Shown: positions 48,101 through 60,823, counted from the first letter of the stretch. The stretch is DNA of 64,000 nt from Ectocarpus siliculosus (GCA_000310025.1 FN649752.1:1653166-1717165); one strand, 5' to 3'. A program made the numbers and translations. The notes: generated by a model from the letters alone, not told the origin.

Positions 48101-51100
48101 CTACGTGGGGGGCTTCGAGGCGTACTGGACACATGAGGTGCAGTTGCACCACCAATGCTAAACGGAAAAGGCAGATGTTGTTGTTGTTAGATTGCTCTCG
48201 TCCGTCATTTCTACGGTTTCCGCTTAGCCAGAGAAGCAAGGTTCATGGCGTTCTCTTCCTCCCTCCGTAGAACAAACGGAAACACGACTGCCGTTCGGCA
48301 AACGTCCAGACTCCGGCCTACTGACCATGGCCCCGCCTGCACGTCACTATCGTGGGGCTTCTGGTGCCGCGCCTTGTTTTGTCGCGCTCCTGTTCTGAAA
48401 CTGTGGCGTTTCGTGCATTTCCCCCTCAAAACACGTGCTCTATGCGGCTATGTCGGCATGATTTGCGTGGCTAAACATAATACCCGGAGGTGAATTTGGT
48501 ACCGACATCTTACTCAACGACTCTTGCGATGCTGCCAATGTTTGCTCTGTTCTTCCCGTACTGCTCTGATTACAGACGGTTGGCGTCATAAGCGACGGAA
48601 GGCACGTCTGCGATTTTGGCTTCGGAAATGCCAGCGGATACTACGACATCATAGACAGACCCAGCAGCCAAGACATCTACGGCAGCGACCATCGCGAAGA
48701 CCAGAAGGAAGCGGAGGAGAATAGAGACGATGGTGATGGTGAAGGTGTGCACAGCACCACTCCCACCAAAACGCCGTGGGCATCCTCTTTTCGCTCGAAC
48801 AGCGGCGTCATGAAAGGACAGCAGTACTCGACACAGATGTTTCAGGAGAGGGCAATCGAGGTGAAGCAAGACACCGTATCTATTGGCATAGTCGACAATG
48901 CTCGTATCTCCTGAGAGGGAAGCCTTATTCTTCCTCCGCTTCTTTTTATCACGATTTGAGGGGTATTCAACACCAGAGACACGCTATCTGCGACACACGG
49001 CATTTTGGGGAGGTCACTCTGTGCTGTTTTTCCCGTCGCAAACGTGTGGCTTCTTTATCATAAACCAAGGGAACGCGGCTGTTTCGGATTTGGCTGTCCG
49101 GAACGTGCACCCACCACGTGGCATGTGTTTGTTGTTCGTTCGGGCGAGCAAAGTTGCTCCATACGAACTCTGGTCCCCGTTAGCTGACCATACACGATGG
49201 ATGGTTCTCTTTCGTTTTTGGCTGGCCGCTTAAAAGCAGATCCTGGAGACGAAATCCCCCTTCGACGAAGAGCCCATCTACATGCATCTGGCCCACCAGG
49301 CGGTCCATTCCCCGCTCGGGCTGCCCCCCGCAGGTGACCCCGCGTTTGTGCCGGGATAGCATTCCTTATGGCTTACCCACGTCCCACACACTCACCCCCG
49401 GCACCGTCACACTCCGTCCGGAGACTTGCTGACTTGTCTCGCGTGGGCTGCGTTCTGTTCAAGATAGTCTTCCATACCCTAACGCAAGAAAGGCTGGATG
49501 TTATCAAGTACCATGAGCTGAATATTAGCTACACACATCATCCCCGCAATTCGTAACCGGGCCGATTGATATGGCATTGGGTGAAGGGCAAGGAGGCGTT
49601 CAGGTTGGTGCCCTGTGGAGGCACAAAGGTGACTCTTGCGAATGAATGTGTCGTTTCACGGGGGGCTCAAACCGCAGTGCTCTTATGGTTTGGACCGCGG
49701 GGAAACGTTGCGGCCCCAAAGCGGGCACAAATTGATTCTCCTAAGCGCTCGTCGCAACAGGGCAGACACAAATTGCATGCAAAACGCTGTTCAATATCCA
49801 GGCATCGTACTGTGCAGATTTTCTCGTGGTTACAATTTTATCGTATCTTTCGCACACCAATACATACGTCATTCGGGCGAGGCCACCTTTCCTTTCCTCC
49901 TCGAAGACATCGGGTGCACTGTGTGGTATCGAGCGTTTGTTGAAGTTGTCATTCTGGGAGCAGTTGCCGATCAGAAAATTAATCTTGGCCGAGAAAGGGT
50001 GTGGTTTCACGGCGTGTTTTTCCCGAGCTACTAGAGACATTGTGAACACATCATCGTATCTGTCTGTGCCAGACTCTTTTTCGGAGGATGAGACGCTTCT
50101 TCTGGACGAGATCGAGGGTAAGATCGGCGATGTACAGGGTGCGCAGACGCGAAGACACTTGACCGAGGTGAGGATTACCTATCGTACAGACAACCGGTCG
50201 CCCCAGTGGTCAAGTTGTTTCCTCGAAAACCGTTAGTCGCAAAGGTCGTGAGTTCGCATTCCCATATGGGGCGAAAATTTTACAAAATTTGCGGGTGAAA
50301 GCGAAATATAGCTGAAAAAGCTCTCGTGAGTACCAGCACTTCGACGTTAGCACCGTTGACGAGGCAAAGGGACGACTGGACCCTTCTCGCGATAATAATA
50401 AATTCAGCACGCACCGCAGGAGGAAGGTGGGGCAAGAAAATATGATAAAAGGAAGAAAAATCCCTGGTGTGTACCCCCTCCTGTGTGACCCTGGATGGTT
50501 GTAGTTGTACGAGAAAATACACGGAAAAGTGTAGTTCTCTACTACACACGTCTCACCACGAAAAATGGGGGAACTGTCGCCATGATAAACAGGACGAAAC
50601 ACATACACACACAGACAAGGGCCCTCAGTTGTGCCGGTGAAACAGTGCCGACGCCCGGTATAGTGCCGTTGTTTAGGGTGGGCACAGAGGGAATCACCAG
50701 GTCATTTAGTACTTTGAATAGTGCGAGTCCCTCTGACAAGTGCCGGTATAATACTGGTCTGGTCCATACCGGCACGACTGGGAGCCCCCACTGTACTCCT
50801 TCCTTGGTACAAACCCGTCCAACTTGCCGTCAGAGGATGCCAAACTTAGGGTCAGTCATCTGACGGGTGAATGAAGAAGCAAGCCGCCATACGAACTGCG
50901 GATTGAGTATTTTCAATGAGGGACCGCGGTGTATTCGCCGATACAGCGAGGTGATGCAATAGTTTGTTGATTCTTAGCGTCTGCCTGTCTCTACCTGCAA
51001 GACAGAAGTTTATACAAAATAATGTTTTTGCCCGTGTATGCTCGCCGAGAACCAAGAAACCATTAAAACTTTGCGCGAAGACTCCTTCTGACACGCATCA

Positions 51101-54100
51101 TGCATGTTTCAGGGGTGGGATGAGCTTTATATCGTTTCCCGACACCCCGCATGCTGTCTACTGTCTACCTGAGTCCTGATTTGTTTTAATCCTATTGTGC
51201 GAAAGCGCTCTTTTCTTGCATGTGGTCCATACCCCTGGCAATTATCTCGGGAGTAGTTCATATTTTGATGAAACGGACGTGAAGCGCGATGCCCCAACCC
51301 GTCGAAGCAGTTGAATGTGTCGTGGTCCATGCTTCGGGGCGCCCCCTTACGCAGAGGCGTCTGAGTTGTGAATATGTGTCGACGTACAACACACTACGAC
51401 GATGCTGACATCACCACCACCACCAACGACAACAACAACAACCACCACCACCACAGCAACAGCAACAGGTATATTGGGACGAAAACGTAATGCTTGCTCA
51501 AGAAGAGGAGTCGGGCACGAGAAGGTGGCCACCTGAAAGAGAACAATGAACGTGCCACAGCAAATACGTCATGTGCCTGGACCGCATGGTCTTAGGTCTG
51601 TTCGAGAGTTTGGAGGAGCAAGGATGGGCAAAGAACATCCATGGCCGTGGCGAAAGAGCGGTCAAGTTTCCACCTGCTGCACATCGGTCCAAGTGATGAA
51701 ACTAGCCCTCATCGTGGGGTGAACCGGCATCAATGTGTGAAATTTCTTCCTCATATCGTGCATCGCTACTTGTTTTCCCACTCACTGGAAAGGTGTTGAT
51801 GTTTCTGGACAAGAGCGTCGGACATTTGATACACTACCTCGAGGACGAGGGTTGGATGGAGAACTCAATCGTGGTGGTGGCCAGTGACAACGGCGGCGAC
51901 TCGAACGAGGGTGGCAGCAATTACCCCCTTCGGGGGAAAAAAGCCTCCTACTGGGAAGGCGGCAGCAAGGCACGTTCAGAAAAAACATGTTCGGGCTTTG
52001 CATGTCTTCTTCGCGGCCATTTCAACCACTCTTAGGTTAACACACCAACATTATTTGTTTGTTCCCTCAGTTCTTGGTGCTTAGCTCCATCAAGTTGAGC
52101 TGCGTCTTGTTGATGTAGCGTTGTTCTCCCTCAAGCGGAGGTCCGACAACTGAAACTCGCCACCCTGCACATCTACGGTGTTCGAAGTGCTCATTTTTTC
52201 TGATCACGGTAATGCTGATGTTACCCTGTGACTACAGCAGTAGTCTCATACCAGAACGTTCTTCAAGCCTTCCGTGACTCTTTGCCACACGTCCGTTCAG
52301 CTTTTCCTTCTGGTGCCAATCGATCTTCAGGTGCCCGCGTTCGTGTACTCGACAAGCCACATCCCTGAGGCGCGACGGGGCTCGGAGTACGACGGGCTGA
52401 TGCACGTCACCGATTGGCTGCCGACACTCGCGGCCGGGGCGGGTCTCGAAATGTCGGGAAGGTAAGTGTGAAACACCTAGGTGTACCAAAGTATGGTGTT
52501 CGGCTAGTATTGACAACGTGCGTGTAGAAACGTTCTGTCCGAGAGGTCCTTAATCCTTTGTGCTGCCACCACCATTGCGGATAGCTTGCGAAACGAGAGA
52601 CCAATGATTGGTGGGGGCACAGGCTGTCAGCGGGATTCACGTGCCGAAATAGGGATTCAATCACGGGAAATTTGGCGCGGAAAACACAAACCGGCCATTA
52701 GCAGCGTGCGGGCCAAAAGCGTGGTGAATACGGCGCGAGGAGGAATATAGATCGCATGTCTCTTGGCTGGTTACATTTTCTCCCTAGATGGTTCTATGGC
52801 TGGCTACAGCGAGGTTTCAAGCCATCAGAAACGGGCCAGCACGTTTGATTCATCAACACCTGCTTCCTGTACCATACTCCTTCAAACGGGGCGACGGCGG
52901 AACTATTCAGCGCCGGGCCCCTAGACGGTGTCAACCAATGGGAGCACATCGTGGGGTCGGCGGCGGCAGTGGACGGGGGCAGGCCGCGAACTGAGCTTCT
53001 CTACAACTACGATCCGTACCGCCTGCTGCCGAACAGCAACCAGTGAGTCTTGGTCTCGGTGTTCATCATTCCACAACGGCGGGGCACGTGTGAACCGTTG
53101 TACACAGTATTTTCCGCGTCCATCACACGGTGCCCCATACGCTGACTCATGAGGTAATTCCGTGCGGCGTGGCGCGGCCCTGTGACGCGAACCGTGGGAA
53201 CCGAGTCAATGACGTTGTGGGTGCTTTGAGCAGCTCAAGCAGCCATATAACCTACAGAAAGTGGTTGGTGACGCCCTCTGTCCACCATCTGGTTGGTGCC
53301 AAGCCTTGAGACCTCGCTAGTTCTGGGGCTCATGAAGAAATCGGGAGCCTTCCGCCTATAGCTTTGGGGGTTTCGATATTTCAATAGAGCGTGGGGAGTT
53401 TGTTGAGTTGCGAGAGGCATCGTTTGTGGGGTGTACCGAGTGTTCGTTGGCTGATTAACATGCTGATTATTGATGAAGAAGCGAGCTACAGTATGCGTAG
53501 GGCGCTTCTGGATTAAGACAGTGGAGCGTTTAAAAGTCTTGGGAATGGTGTACATCAGAGCAGGACGTTTGCCTACACTACCAAGAGATATTTTACAGTG
53601 GCGGTGGGAGTAGCGACAGCGCCCCGGTGGCCGCTGAGCCGTTCGACGACTTTTGTCACTGGCGTTGTTGTTGTGGCGACTGCTGCTGCTGCTGCTTTGT
53701 GCTGTTGCCGCTACGGCTGTTTGCCACGGAATTCTAACGGTCTTTCGTTGTTGCCGATGTGAGGAACTCAAGGCCTTGCATCCCATCCGATCGGTAACAT
53801 CAAGAGAACCGGCACCGGGCAAAACGTACTATGGATGAGAAAACTGCGCGCCGATGATGGTATGCGCAACATTAGCTGCTGATTCTGTGGCGAAATATGC
53901 CTTTATGTGAAATCGAATGGTTGCGATCGCCGTTTTTGGCCATGTACAAATCTGCAGCTGCTACTGCTGCTGGTGCTCCTTGTGTCATTACAGGGTCTAT
54001 GACACGGGGTATGCTCAAGGAGCCTTCCGGTCTGGCAAGTACAAGATGATGTTCAACGTTTCTTGCCATGGGTGGTACACTTTCGACGGGGACATGCTCG

Positions 54101-55912
54101 AAGAGGTGAAAATAGTATCCAAAGAGTGGTCGATTTCAAGCTTTTTGCGGTTGGTGTCGTCGAGGCACCGGTGATTTGTTCTGCGTACGGCATTACACCT
54201 TCATCATTTAACCATGCGATACTTGTACTGCGAGTACATCTGTATTCCTCTTTGTACACCCCTTGTGTGAAATCTGAATTGTTTGAGAGACTGCAACGCT
54301 GTTGTTTCGAACATCGTTTACGGCTCTACGGTTTTCACCCTTCGAACCTTACGAGTGTTATATTGCGTGTGTCATCATAATGTACCGTAACGCCGAAACC
54401 GAGAAACAGCAGTGATGACATGATTTTAACAGACAAAGCTGTTGTTCTCCCTCGCGAAGGACCATTTGACAGACCTCTCAAAAGTGTGCGGGGGCACGTG
54501 CAACGATGGAGGTACATGCAGCGACGAAGCCACCTCGGACTACCTGTTCGACCTCGATCAAGATCCACGAGAATCGAACAACCTTATCGACGAATTGCCC
54601 GATGTAAGCAACGTCGTCCCGCCTGCGTGGTTGGACACGATTTCCGTGGTGCTGCGTGTTTGGTGTTCCGTGACGCTACGTACTGATGTGAAGCTCGGGG
54701 AACGAGTGGCTTTCGCGCGAGTCTAAACGATTTCGTTGGATGGAGCGCTGGGTGGGTGTACGGTTTAGCACCCTACATCCACCACCACAAAAATTCCCTC
54801 GACATAACACACTCTCTCCCACAATTACCCCCCCCCCCCCCCAAGTGTTTAGCATTCCTATCACCATCAATCTCCCTTTGAAATCAGCCATCATCCTCCC
54901 CCCCTCCCCTTTCCACCACCCGCCCCAAGGCGCGTACGACGAAAAAACGAGAAACAGGTGTGCGAGTATTGGAAGCAGGAGCAACGCGAGAGACAGTATA
55001 TACCTAGAGACCTTGGAAGCCTGCACAAACAAAATACAGAAGATGGGCGTTTAAAGATGAACCAGAGCCTAGAGAAAGGGATATGGATGTGCTCAAAGAC
55101 CGACCCACAAGTAAGGCCACCTCAACGTAATGTAGAGGCGTTCCGACACAACTGCTACGAGGTCTGACTAGCTCAATGTGCGACAGCAACACGCAACAAT
55201 TGCAAATCTCGACGGGTATGCTCGGTCGATGCACGAAAAAACTTTTGTTTGTTGGGGATTCCGTGATCGAGGTTGAGATGTGCAGAAACACGGACGAACG
55301 AGATCCACCGACTTGACGTCCAGCTGAAGAGGCAATGTGTGGATAGAGGCAAGAATGGTCAAAAGCTACATACATTTCTAGAGTGTACAGGATTGAAGGT
55401 GCCACATACGAAAGAGCCTGGGACACAAGTTGGGATGGAAATCGGGGGAGGTCGAGGAGCAACTGCATGGTTGGGCCAGCCTATCCACTGGGAGAAATGT
55501 CCAGGCAGCGTGCCTTCGCTTGGAGACGAAACGGGAGTATAAGAATAGGAATGCGGAAGAGGTAAATACAGGCACATCATCATCAATACGTGCAGTGCGC
55601 AGGATTCAGAGTGCTACAAGGTTAATGTTCCGTGTCGAAAAAGGAGGGTGTTCTGTCCTCAGACGAGACGACTAAGCAGATGCTTCAAACCCTGAAACAA
55701 GAGAATTGAATGACTTTGCCCAAAATGTCCCGCCTCGAAAACACCAGGTGGCCCAAGAGATGCGTGACCGATGGTACGAGGTCACCTTTCGGGAGTACAC
55801 CGACACCGTCTTCGAACCGCTTGACCTGAAGGCATACGATGTATGGGCCGAAAACAACTGGTGGATGATCCCGTGGCTGAACCTCGAGCCACCAGAGATA
55901 TCCCGAAGATAG
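45153..55912 (+). CDS. Type II membrane-anchored sulfatase (arylsulfatase-like, formylglycine type)
   Basis: Thirteen exons join in phase to 690 residues: 45153-45408, 46373-46557, 47531-47671, 47982-48137, 48576-48860, 49240-49333, 50073-50167, 51793-51969, 52331-52461, 52911-53042, 53994-54105, 54460-54603 and 55748-55912. A basic N-terminus and one helix (about residues 45-66) suggest a Golgi or secretory type II anchor. The sulfatase fold starts at RPNVFFIMIDDMGWDD (metal ligands D117, D118). Its active-site signature C157-TPARASLMTGR carries the cysteine that becomes formylglycine. VGKWHLG (K212, H214), HLAHQAVHSP and SDNGG (D436, N437) complete the metal and substrate site. It should hydrolyse sulfate esters; the substrate, perhaps cell-wall fucans or carrageenan-like glycans, is inferred. 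A late segment with four cysteines (CGGTCNDGGTC) precedes the FDLDQDPRESNNL motif. The intron after 51969 appears to start GCACGT (GC-AG). Confidence 0.92.
46059..46175 (+). repeat. Dispersed repeat, copy A, in sulfatase intron 1
   Basis: About 115 bp similar to 50473-50570. Both contain ACCCCCTCCTGTGTGAC, a GTTGTAC stretch, and end CTCACCACGAAAAATG. Non-coding; class unknown. Confidence 0.7.
50198..50274 (+). repeat. tRNA-derived sequence (SINE-like), copy 2
   Basis: 77 bases begin TCGCCCC and end GGGGCGA, a perfect 7-bp acceptor-type stem. Inside are an A-box-like TGGTCAAGTTG, the block GTTTCCTCGAAAACC shared with the copy at 21126-21198, and a B-box-like GAGTTCGCATTCC. The T-arm does not pair, so it is a degenerate serine-tRNA-like or tRNA-derived element. 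It lies 30 bp inside sulfatase intron 7. Confidence 0.65.
50473..50570 (+). repeat. Dispersed repeat, copy B, in sulfatase intron 7
   Basis: Same orientation as, and similar to, 46059-46175, with small indels. Both copies are in introns of the sulfatase gene. Confidence 0.7.
50608..50799. mobile_element. Small MITE-like element with imperfect inverted ends
   Basis: The left end (about GGGCCCTCAGTTGTGCCGGT) is related to the inverted right end (CAGTGGGGGCTCCCAGTCGT, then GCCGGTATGG). Internal CCGGTATAGTGCCG and TGCCGGTATAATAC repeats mirror each other. The right end is CACTG followed by TA, like the pogo-type element at 37726. Non-coding; in sulfatase intron 7. Confidence 0.45.
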
Positions 55913-56604
55913 CATACATTGAGCAAGTCAGAGGCTTTGGTGGTGCTGCGAAACTATACCCCTGCTTGTGGAGGACACCTCCTCTTCGGTGCCATCACCG
56001 ATGCCGCCAGTTTCTCCTCCAAGTAATTGATAGTGCTGTATGGCGTACATGGCGTCGACTTCAATTTCAGGAGAGATTTAATCGTCGGTGTGCAGGTTAG
56101 GGTAGTCTGTGTAAGTATTTCAATAGTAGACCAGCTTGTCCCCTGTTTCGGCGGCTTCCTCTTCAAGAGCACAGCCCCCCTCCCCAGTAAAGACTTCATT
56201 CATCATTTACGCCGCTGGATTTGACCAGAAAAAAATTCTCCATTCACTGGAAGCGTTCCAACCATCGAGAAGGCCGACCAATCCCCTTCTCGTTGGGTGC
56301 TTGTATGTATACCACGTAGTCTATCTTGAGGTTCTCAGGAGGCCATTTTGACCAATCGTTGTTCCAACTGGAGCTACACCTCATCATGGTGAAGTCTCCA
56401 TGGTACCTCATGCGTGACGCTCGGCTATACGATGATCAAAGCATATCACCACGACGTCCGTCATATGTTTTGATCTGTTCGCCTACGGAGGAGGTACTGC
56501 AAGAGCCCAGGGCCGCAAACATGGTAGTCGTGGCCTGATTGGTCTTTTCGGGGCGTCTCCTTAGACTGAAAACATGTGATCGAAGAGTAGGTGGTTGTAT
56601 TGTG

Positions 56605-57545
56605 TGTAGGTACGTAGCCCATGTGATTGTGCTTTACCATGATCACTTGGCGTTGTTAGAAGTTGTGTTGTGACGTTACAATGGCAAGATTCAGGAGTTA
56701 TTCCGTTATTCCGAGTCATGGTGCCCTTCTAATCGGTGTGCGTGGCGCACTTGGGTCGGGTTTGTGTTGGATTCCGGCTGCATGGTGTACATGCAAGGCG
56801 ACAGAATTTCAGTTGCGTGCAAGGAGAACACAGGAAAGCAGAAACAACCTGCACCTGTGGTCGGACGAGTTCCACACACCACCAAGGTGATTCTAGCGAA
56901 GAGGTGGAAATCACGCTACACTGGCGGCGTTATTGGTCACATCCGTGATTTCGTTACAACATCGTATTATCATGGTCTTCTCGGTTCGAACGATTTGGTT
57001 GGTTTTCGCACTCCGCATGCCTTTCCCCCGATTTTATCCACCGAGTCTGTCATCACTGACTCCTTTGTTCCGTTTCCTTCGTTTCGATAACGTCGTAGAG
57101 GTCCGGGTGAGGGTTTTGAGTCGTTGCATCTTCGACCCATCCCCTAAACAACCTCTCTTATAGACTAGATTCCTCCGAGGTTTGCTTCTGTAAGTGTATC
57201 TACGACCGACCACCAAGAAGAGTGGGATAGTGTTACGGTATTTGGAGGTAGCCATGTGATGGTGCGTTACAATCGTCATTTGGTGTTTTCATAAGTAGTT
57301 GTGTTGTGACGTCATGTCAAGATTCATGAGTTATTCCGAGTCATCATGTGCCCTGCTGTGCAATGTGCGTGTGTTGTAGGTGTTGCACTTGGGTCGGGTT
57401 TGTATTGGATTCCGGCTGCATGGTGTACATGTGTCCATACAAGGCGATAGGAAAGCACGGCCAAGGGGATCAAAGGAAAGCAGCATCAACCTGCATCTAT
57501 CATCTGTGGTGGGACGACTTCCAAGCAGCATCAATGGTGATTGAT
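56605..57545 (+). repeat. Local direct duplication, about 300 bp, two diverged copies
   Basis: Copy 1 (about 56605-56895) and copy 2 (about 57235-57545) share AGTTGTGTTGTGACGT, GAGTTATTCCG, GCACTTGGGTCGGGTTTGT, GGATTCCGGCTGCATGGTGT and a GGAAAGCAG...CAACCTGCA segment in the same order. The start is similar to a stretch near 43030, suggesting dispersed repeat debris rather than a tandem gene pair. Confidence 0.7.
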
Positions 57546-58074
57546 TAGCATTAATGAACGGGTGCAAATCACACACGATAAATCGGCCACACACGAAAGA
57601 GGACGTTCACTTTGTAGCGACAGGGCAATCCTTTTTCCCTCCGGCTCCCTCAACGAATGAATACAAAAGTCCGTGCCGAACTTCATGCTCGAAAGCTGAG
57701 GTACGTAGTAGGTGTATGCGAAGGGATGACGAGGGAGGGAGATGGCCAGGGTGTGGGGAGCGAACGGCCTGCCCTTGGCCAATCTTTTAAACTTGGTTAC
57801 AGAACGCCGCATTTGAGTCGCCGAAGCTCGGCTTCTTCTTGCATCTAAATACACGATCAATGGAAAGCCACCACGTACCGTAGATAAAAGCGTGGCAGAT
57901 GATTTAGGGTTTTGGTTTAGCGGTTTGATGCTATTCTATATGTATCACGTAACGGGCTATGGTGTATACACTAATCATCACAGGTGTTCGTTTTTATTGT
58001 CAATTTTTGGGAAACGAGCCATGATGTATCTATCTGTACTACTGTAGGCAGTATGCTGTAACACCCCTCGGTTG

Positions 58075-58138
58075 TTGTTGTTGTTGTCGTTGTTTTTGTC
58101 TTCACATTAAAAACCGTTCCGGTCTCCGCTCAGTACCT
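58075..58138 (-). repeat. Dispersed repeat copy 2 (inverted)
   Basis: Read on the minus strand: GTACTGAGCGGAGACCGGAA, CGGTTTTTAATGTG, then a CAA/CGA-type run. Together with the copy at 62993 it forms an inverted pair about 4.9 kb apart. Confidence 0.7.
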
Positions 58139-58730
58139 TCTAAAAATGTCCGTGGTCCAACTTACGCGGACGCCACGACAAGCCAACTGCCCCACCAAAA
58201 GGGTTGTGCAGTTTGTAATAGAGTTGTGACCACAAACACGAGTTCATTCATTGTTCACCCCGGCAAACCTTTGCTTTCAAAAACACCTGGGCATCTATCT
58301 ATCTACCTACAGAATATCTACGAAGCCCCTCGCTTTCTGAACGACGAACCTGTCCGGATGTGCGTCCGAATGTCAATACACCCGTGGATCATAGGAGCCG
58401 TCCATACATATCATCTGTAGGCCAAAAGCAGAGACACTACATAAATAGTCTAGACTATGCATTGTACGGACACAACGTCCACTGCTGCTTGCTGTAGTCT
58501 GTATTTATTTATTATTATAGTATCTCCAATTAATTGAAGGAGATCTCGACCTTCATACAATTGTATAGCTCCTTGAGGGATGTATCTCACCCCTCATGTG
58601 GCATGAACTCGCTCGTGAACAAGGAGAACGACTGCTGCGCTGTTGTCGTCGGGTCTGCTGTGTGTAGACTACTGCTGCTTCTCGCTCGCCGCCCGTTTCA
58701 GGATCGCGAGCTTATTTCATGCACATTTTT

Positions 58731-59681
58731 TCATTTTGCCGACCCCATACAAAAGTCTGTTGTATGCATATGCATACGCTCTCTCCCTACGTAATAGCGC
58801 GTGCGAGAACCGGAGAGATGCCCAGAATCGTGGAAGGCGTGCCTACTCTCCTTCTGCCATGAGCAAAAACAGTCGGACATACCCCTCCCACGGTGACCGC
58901 ACTGGACCCTCCGACGGACAACATACGACCGACGGTGGGAAAAATAACGCAACCCCCGGCCCCCGAACCCCGGAAGATTTTGAAAATTGTTCTGAATGCG
59001 GCGGATCCTCTCTCCCCAGGTTCCCAGGTTCGCGAGCAGGCAACGATCTCGTGCACAACAGAGTCTTCCATCCCCGGGCACTACTGCACTTCTTGCTGAT
59101 CGTTCTTCAACAATCTGGTGCGTAATAGCTTCCGCGAGATACGCCACCTTTTCCAACCCCGCCCGCACCGAGCTGGAAGCTAGCGCTGCTGCTTCCTCCA
59201 ATCAGCCGACAAAAGCACCGCTGCCGTTGGTAGGGGGGTCTTTACATAGGTGATCCTCGACACGCGACTACTTGCTTGTGCCCAGCAGGCGGTCGGCACA
59301 CACACACGGTCGATGCGCAGGCACACACGAGAGGGGACCGAGCGATTCCCTGACCACACAAAAGGGTGGGCCGCGTGGGGACGTCGACCACCCTGCCGTT
59401 GCAGAAGCAGCCGCGGCCCGATCCAGCTCTCCAGGGGCACCGGGGTTGCCTTTGGAGACCTTCGCGGGATACTCGAGGTAGGTCATTTGGAGGATTGCTC
59501 CTGCTGGTGGTGTTTGCGGCGTTTTACGTTCGTGTGGTGAGCATCTGCGGCGGTGCGCGCTTGAGTAAGAGCCTGTGGGCGCCCGCCGTATCGGCTGCTG
59601 CTGCTTCGCCTCGATCTTCGATAGCGATGCAGAATATGGACTCAACAATGGTAGTGGACCGCCTGCCGTGAGCGCTTGCAC
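58731..59681 (-). other. Possible minus-strand exons of an unrecognised gene
   Basis: Two minus-strand segments look mildly coding. One near 59430-59500 reads MTYLEYPAKVSKGNPGAPGE and ends close to a possible donor. The other near 59105-59185 reads ASSSVRAGLEKVAYLAEAIT after a GGAAGCAG acceptor-like site. A minus-strand gene here would fit the strand alternation of the region. No family is recognised and splice phases were not resolved, so these could be chance frames. Confidence 0.2.
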
Positions 59682-60785
59682 CAGCAGCTTTCACCACACA
59701 TGATGAACACCGATGAACGTGGCCCATCCCCGTCTCGCGACTGTACATACATGTACCAGAGACGGGGTTATACAAGTAGTATGCACACCATCGAAGGATA
59801 CATATGCATACCCCCCTCGAGACAGCGCTCCGCAAACCTTCGTGAGCAAGAGCGTAGGGATCAATCCAGGATGCCCTCCTAGCGGAAGATGGCCCATATA
59901 TTGCACTCAAAGGATATTCGCTTCCTCGGAATGGATCATTTGATGCAAGTTTGGATTTGTTGAGGCCTCTTGCGGAGACTACTCTAAATAGTTGTTGACG
60001 CACCCTTCACCATCGTAGGGGGGTGAACTGGATGCCTTCAAAATAGCGTTTGCCTTAAGAAAGTAACTCGTGTTCCGCGTTGTTTATACTGCGTGCATAC
60101 TACAAGTGATCTGCGGAGTGGGCTCATCATGAGATCAGCAGTGTCATCAAAAGTGATGTAAGGCAAGAAAAGGAAGCACGACGAGGCCACAGCTCCACAG
60201 CTAGCGGTAGCGGCCAGATGCCGATTGTCACGTTTCCCAAGCTCAACAGCTCACGCAACTGACGCGTTTTCGACTCGAAGAGCCCAGCGAACCTCAACCA
60301 ACCGAACAGCAACAATTAACAATCCCGCACCATGCAGAACCATACGGCAGACGTGCGATTTTAGATTCCGTGGGTCTCCAACAGTCTGCGCAGGTTTTTC
60401 TGAGTACAGCAGTAGGCAAACATACTGGGCAGAGTATAGAATCGGTTAAGTTGGGGGTTAGAGTCTGCGTGCCCCCCTGCCTGGTCTGTTTTTTCGTAAA
60501 AAAATAGCTTGCTTTCTTTGCGTAGGCAGTCCTCATTCTCTCCCAAGGGGGCCAGCCCAGCCGAACCACCCAATCGATGCGGGCACACGACCGTGGTTGA
60601 ACCCGTCGCCCCGGTGTTTTTGGCTCACGCTCGGGACGCAGGCAGGGCACAAACACCACCACACCACATCCATCCCCAGCACCCCCTACGCTCGGCCGGT
60701 ATCTCTGCCGTTTTGCAATCCTATCTTCTTGCCGTCATGATGCCACCGCACGCAGGATGTGTGCAATTTGTCCAGCAATGTGAAG

Positions 60786-60822
<37 letters not shown>

Positions 60823-60823
60823 C
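60786..60823 (+). repeat. (CAA)n microsatellite
   Basis: About twelve AAC/CAA units, 260 bp before the start codon of the polyglutamine protein gene. Confidence 0.9.
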
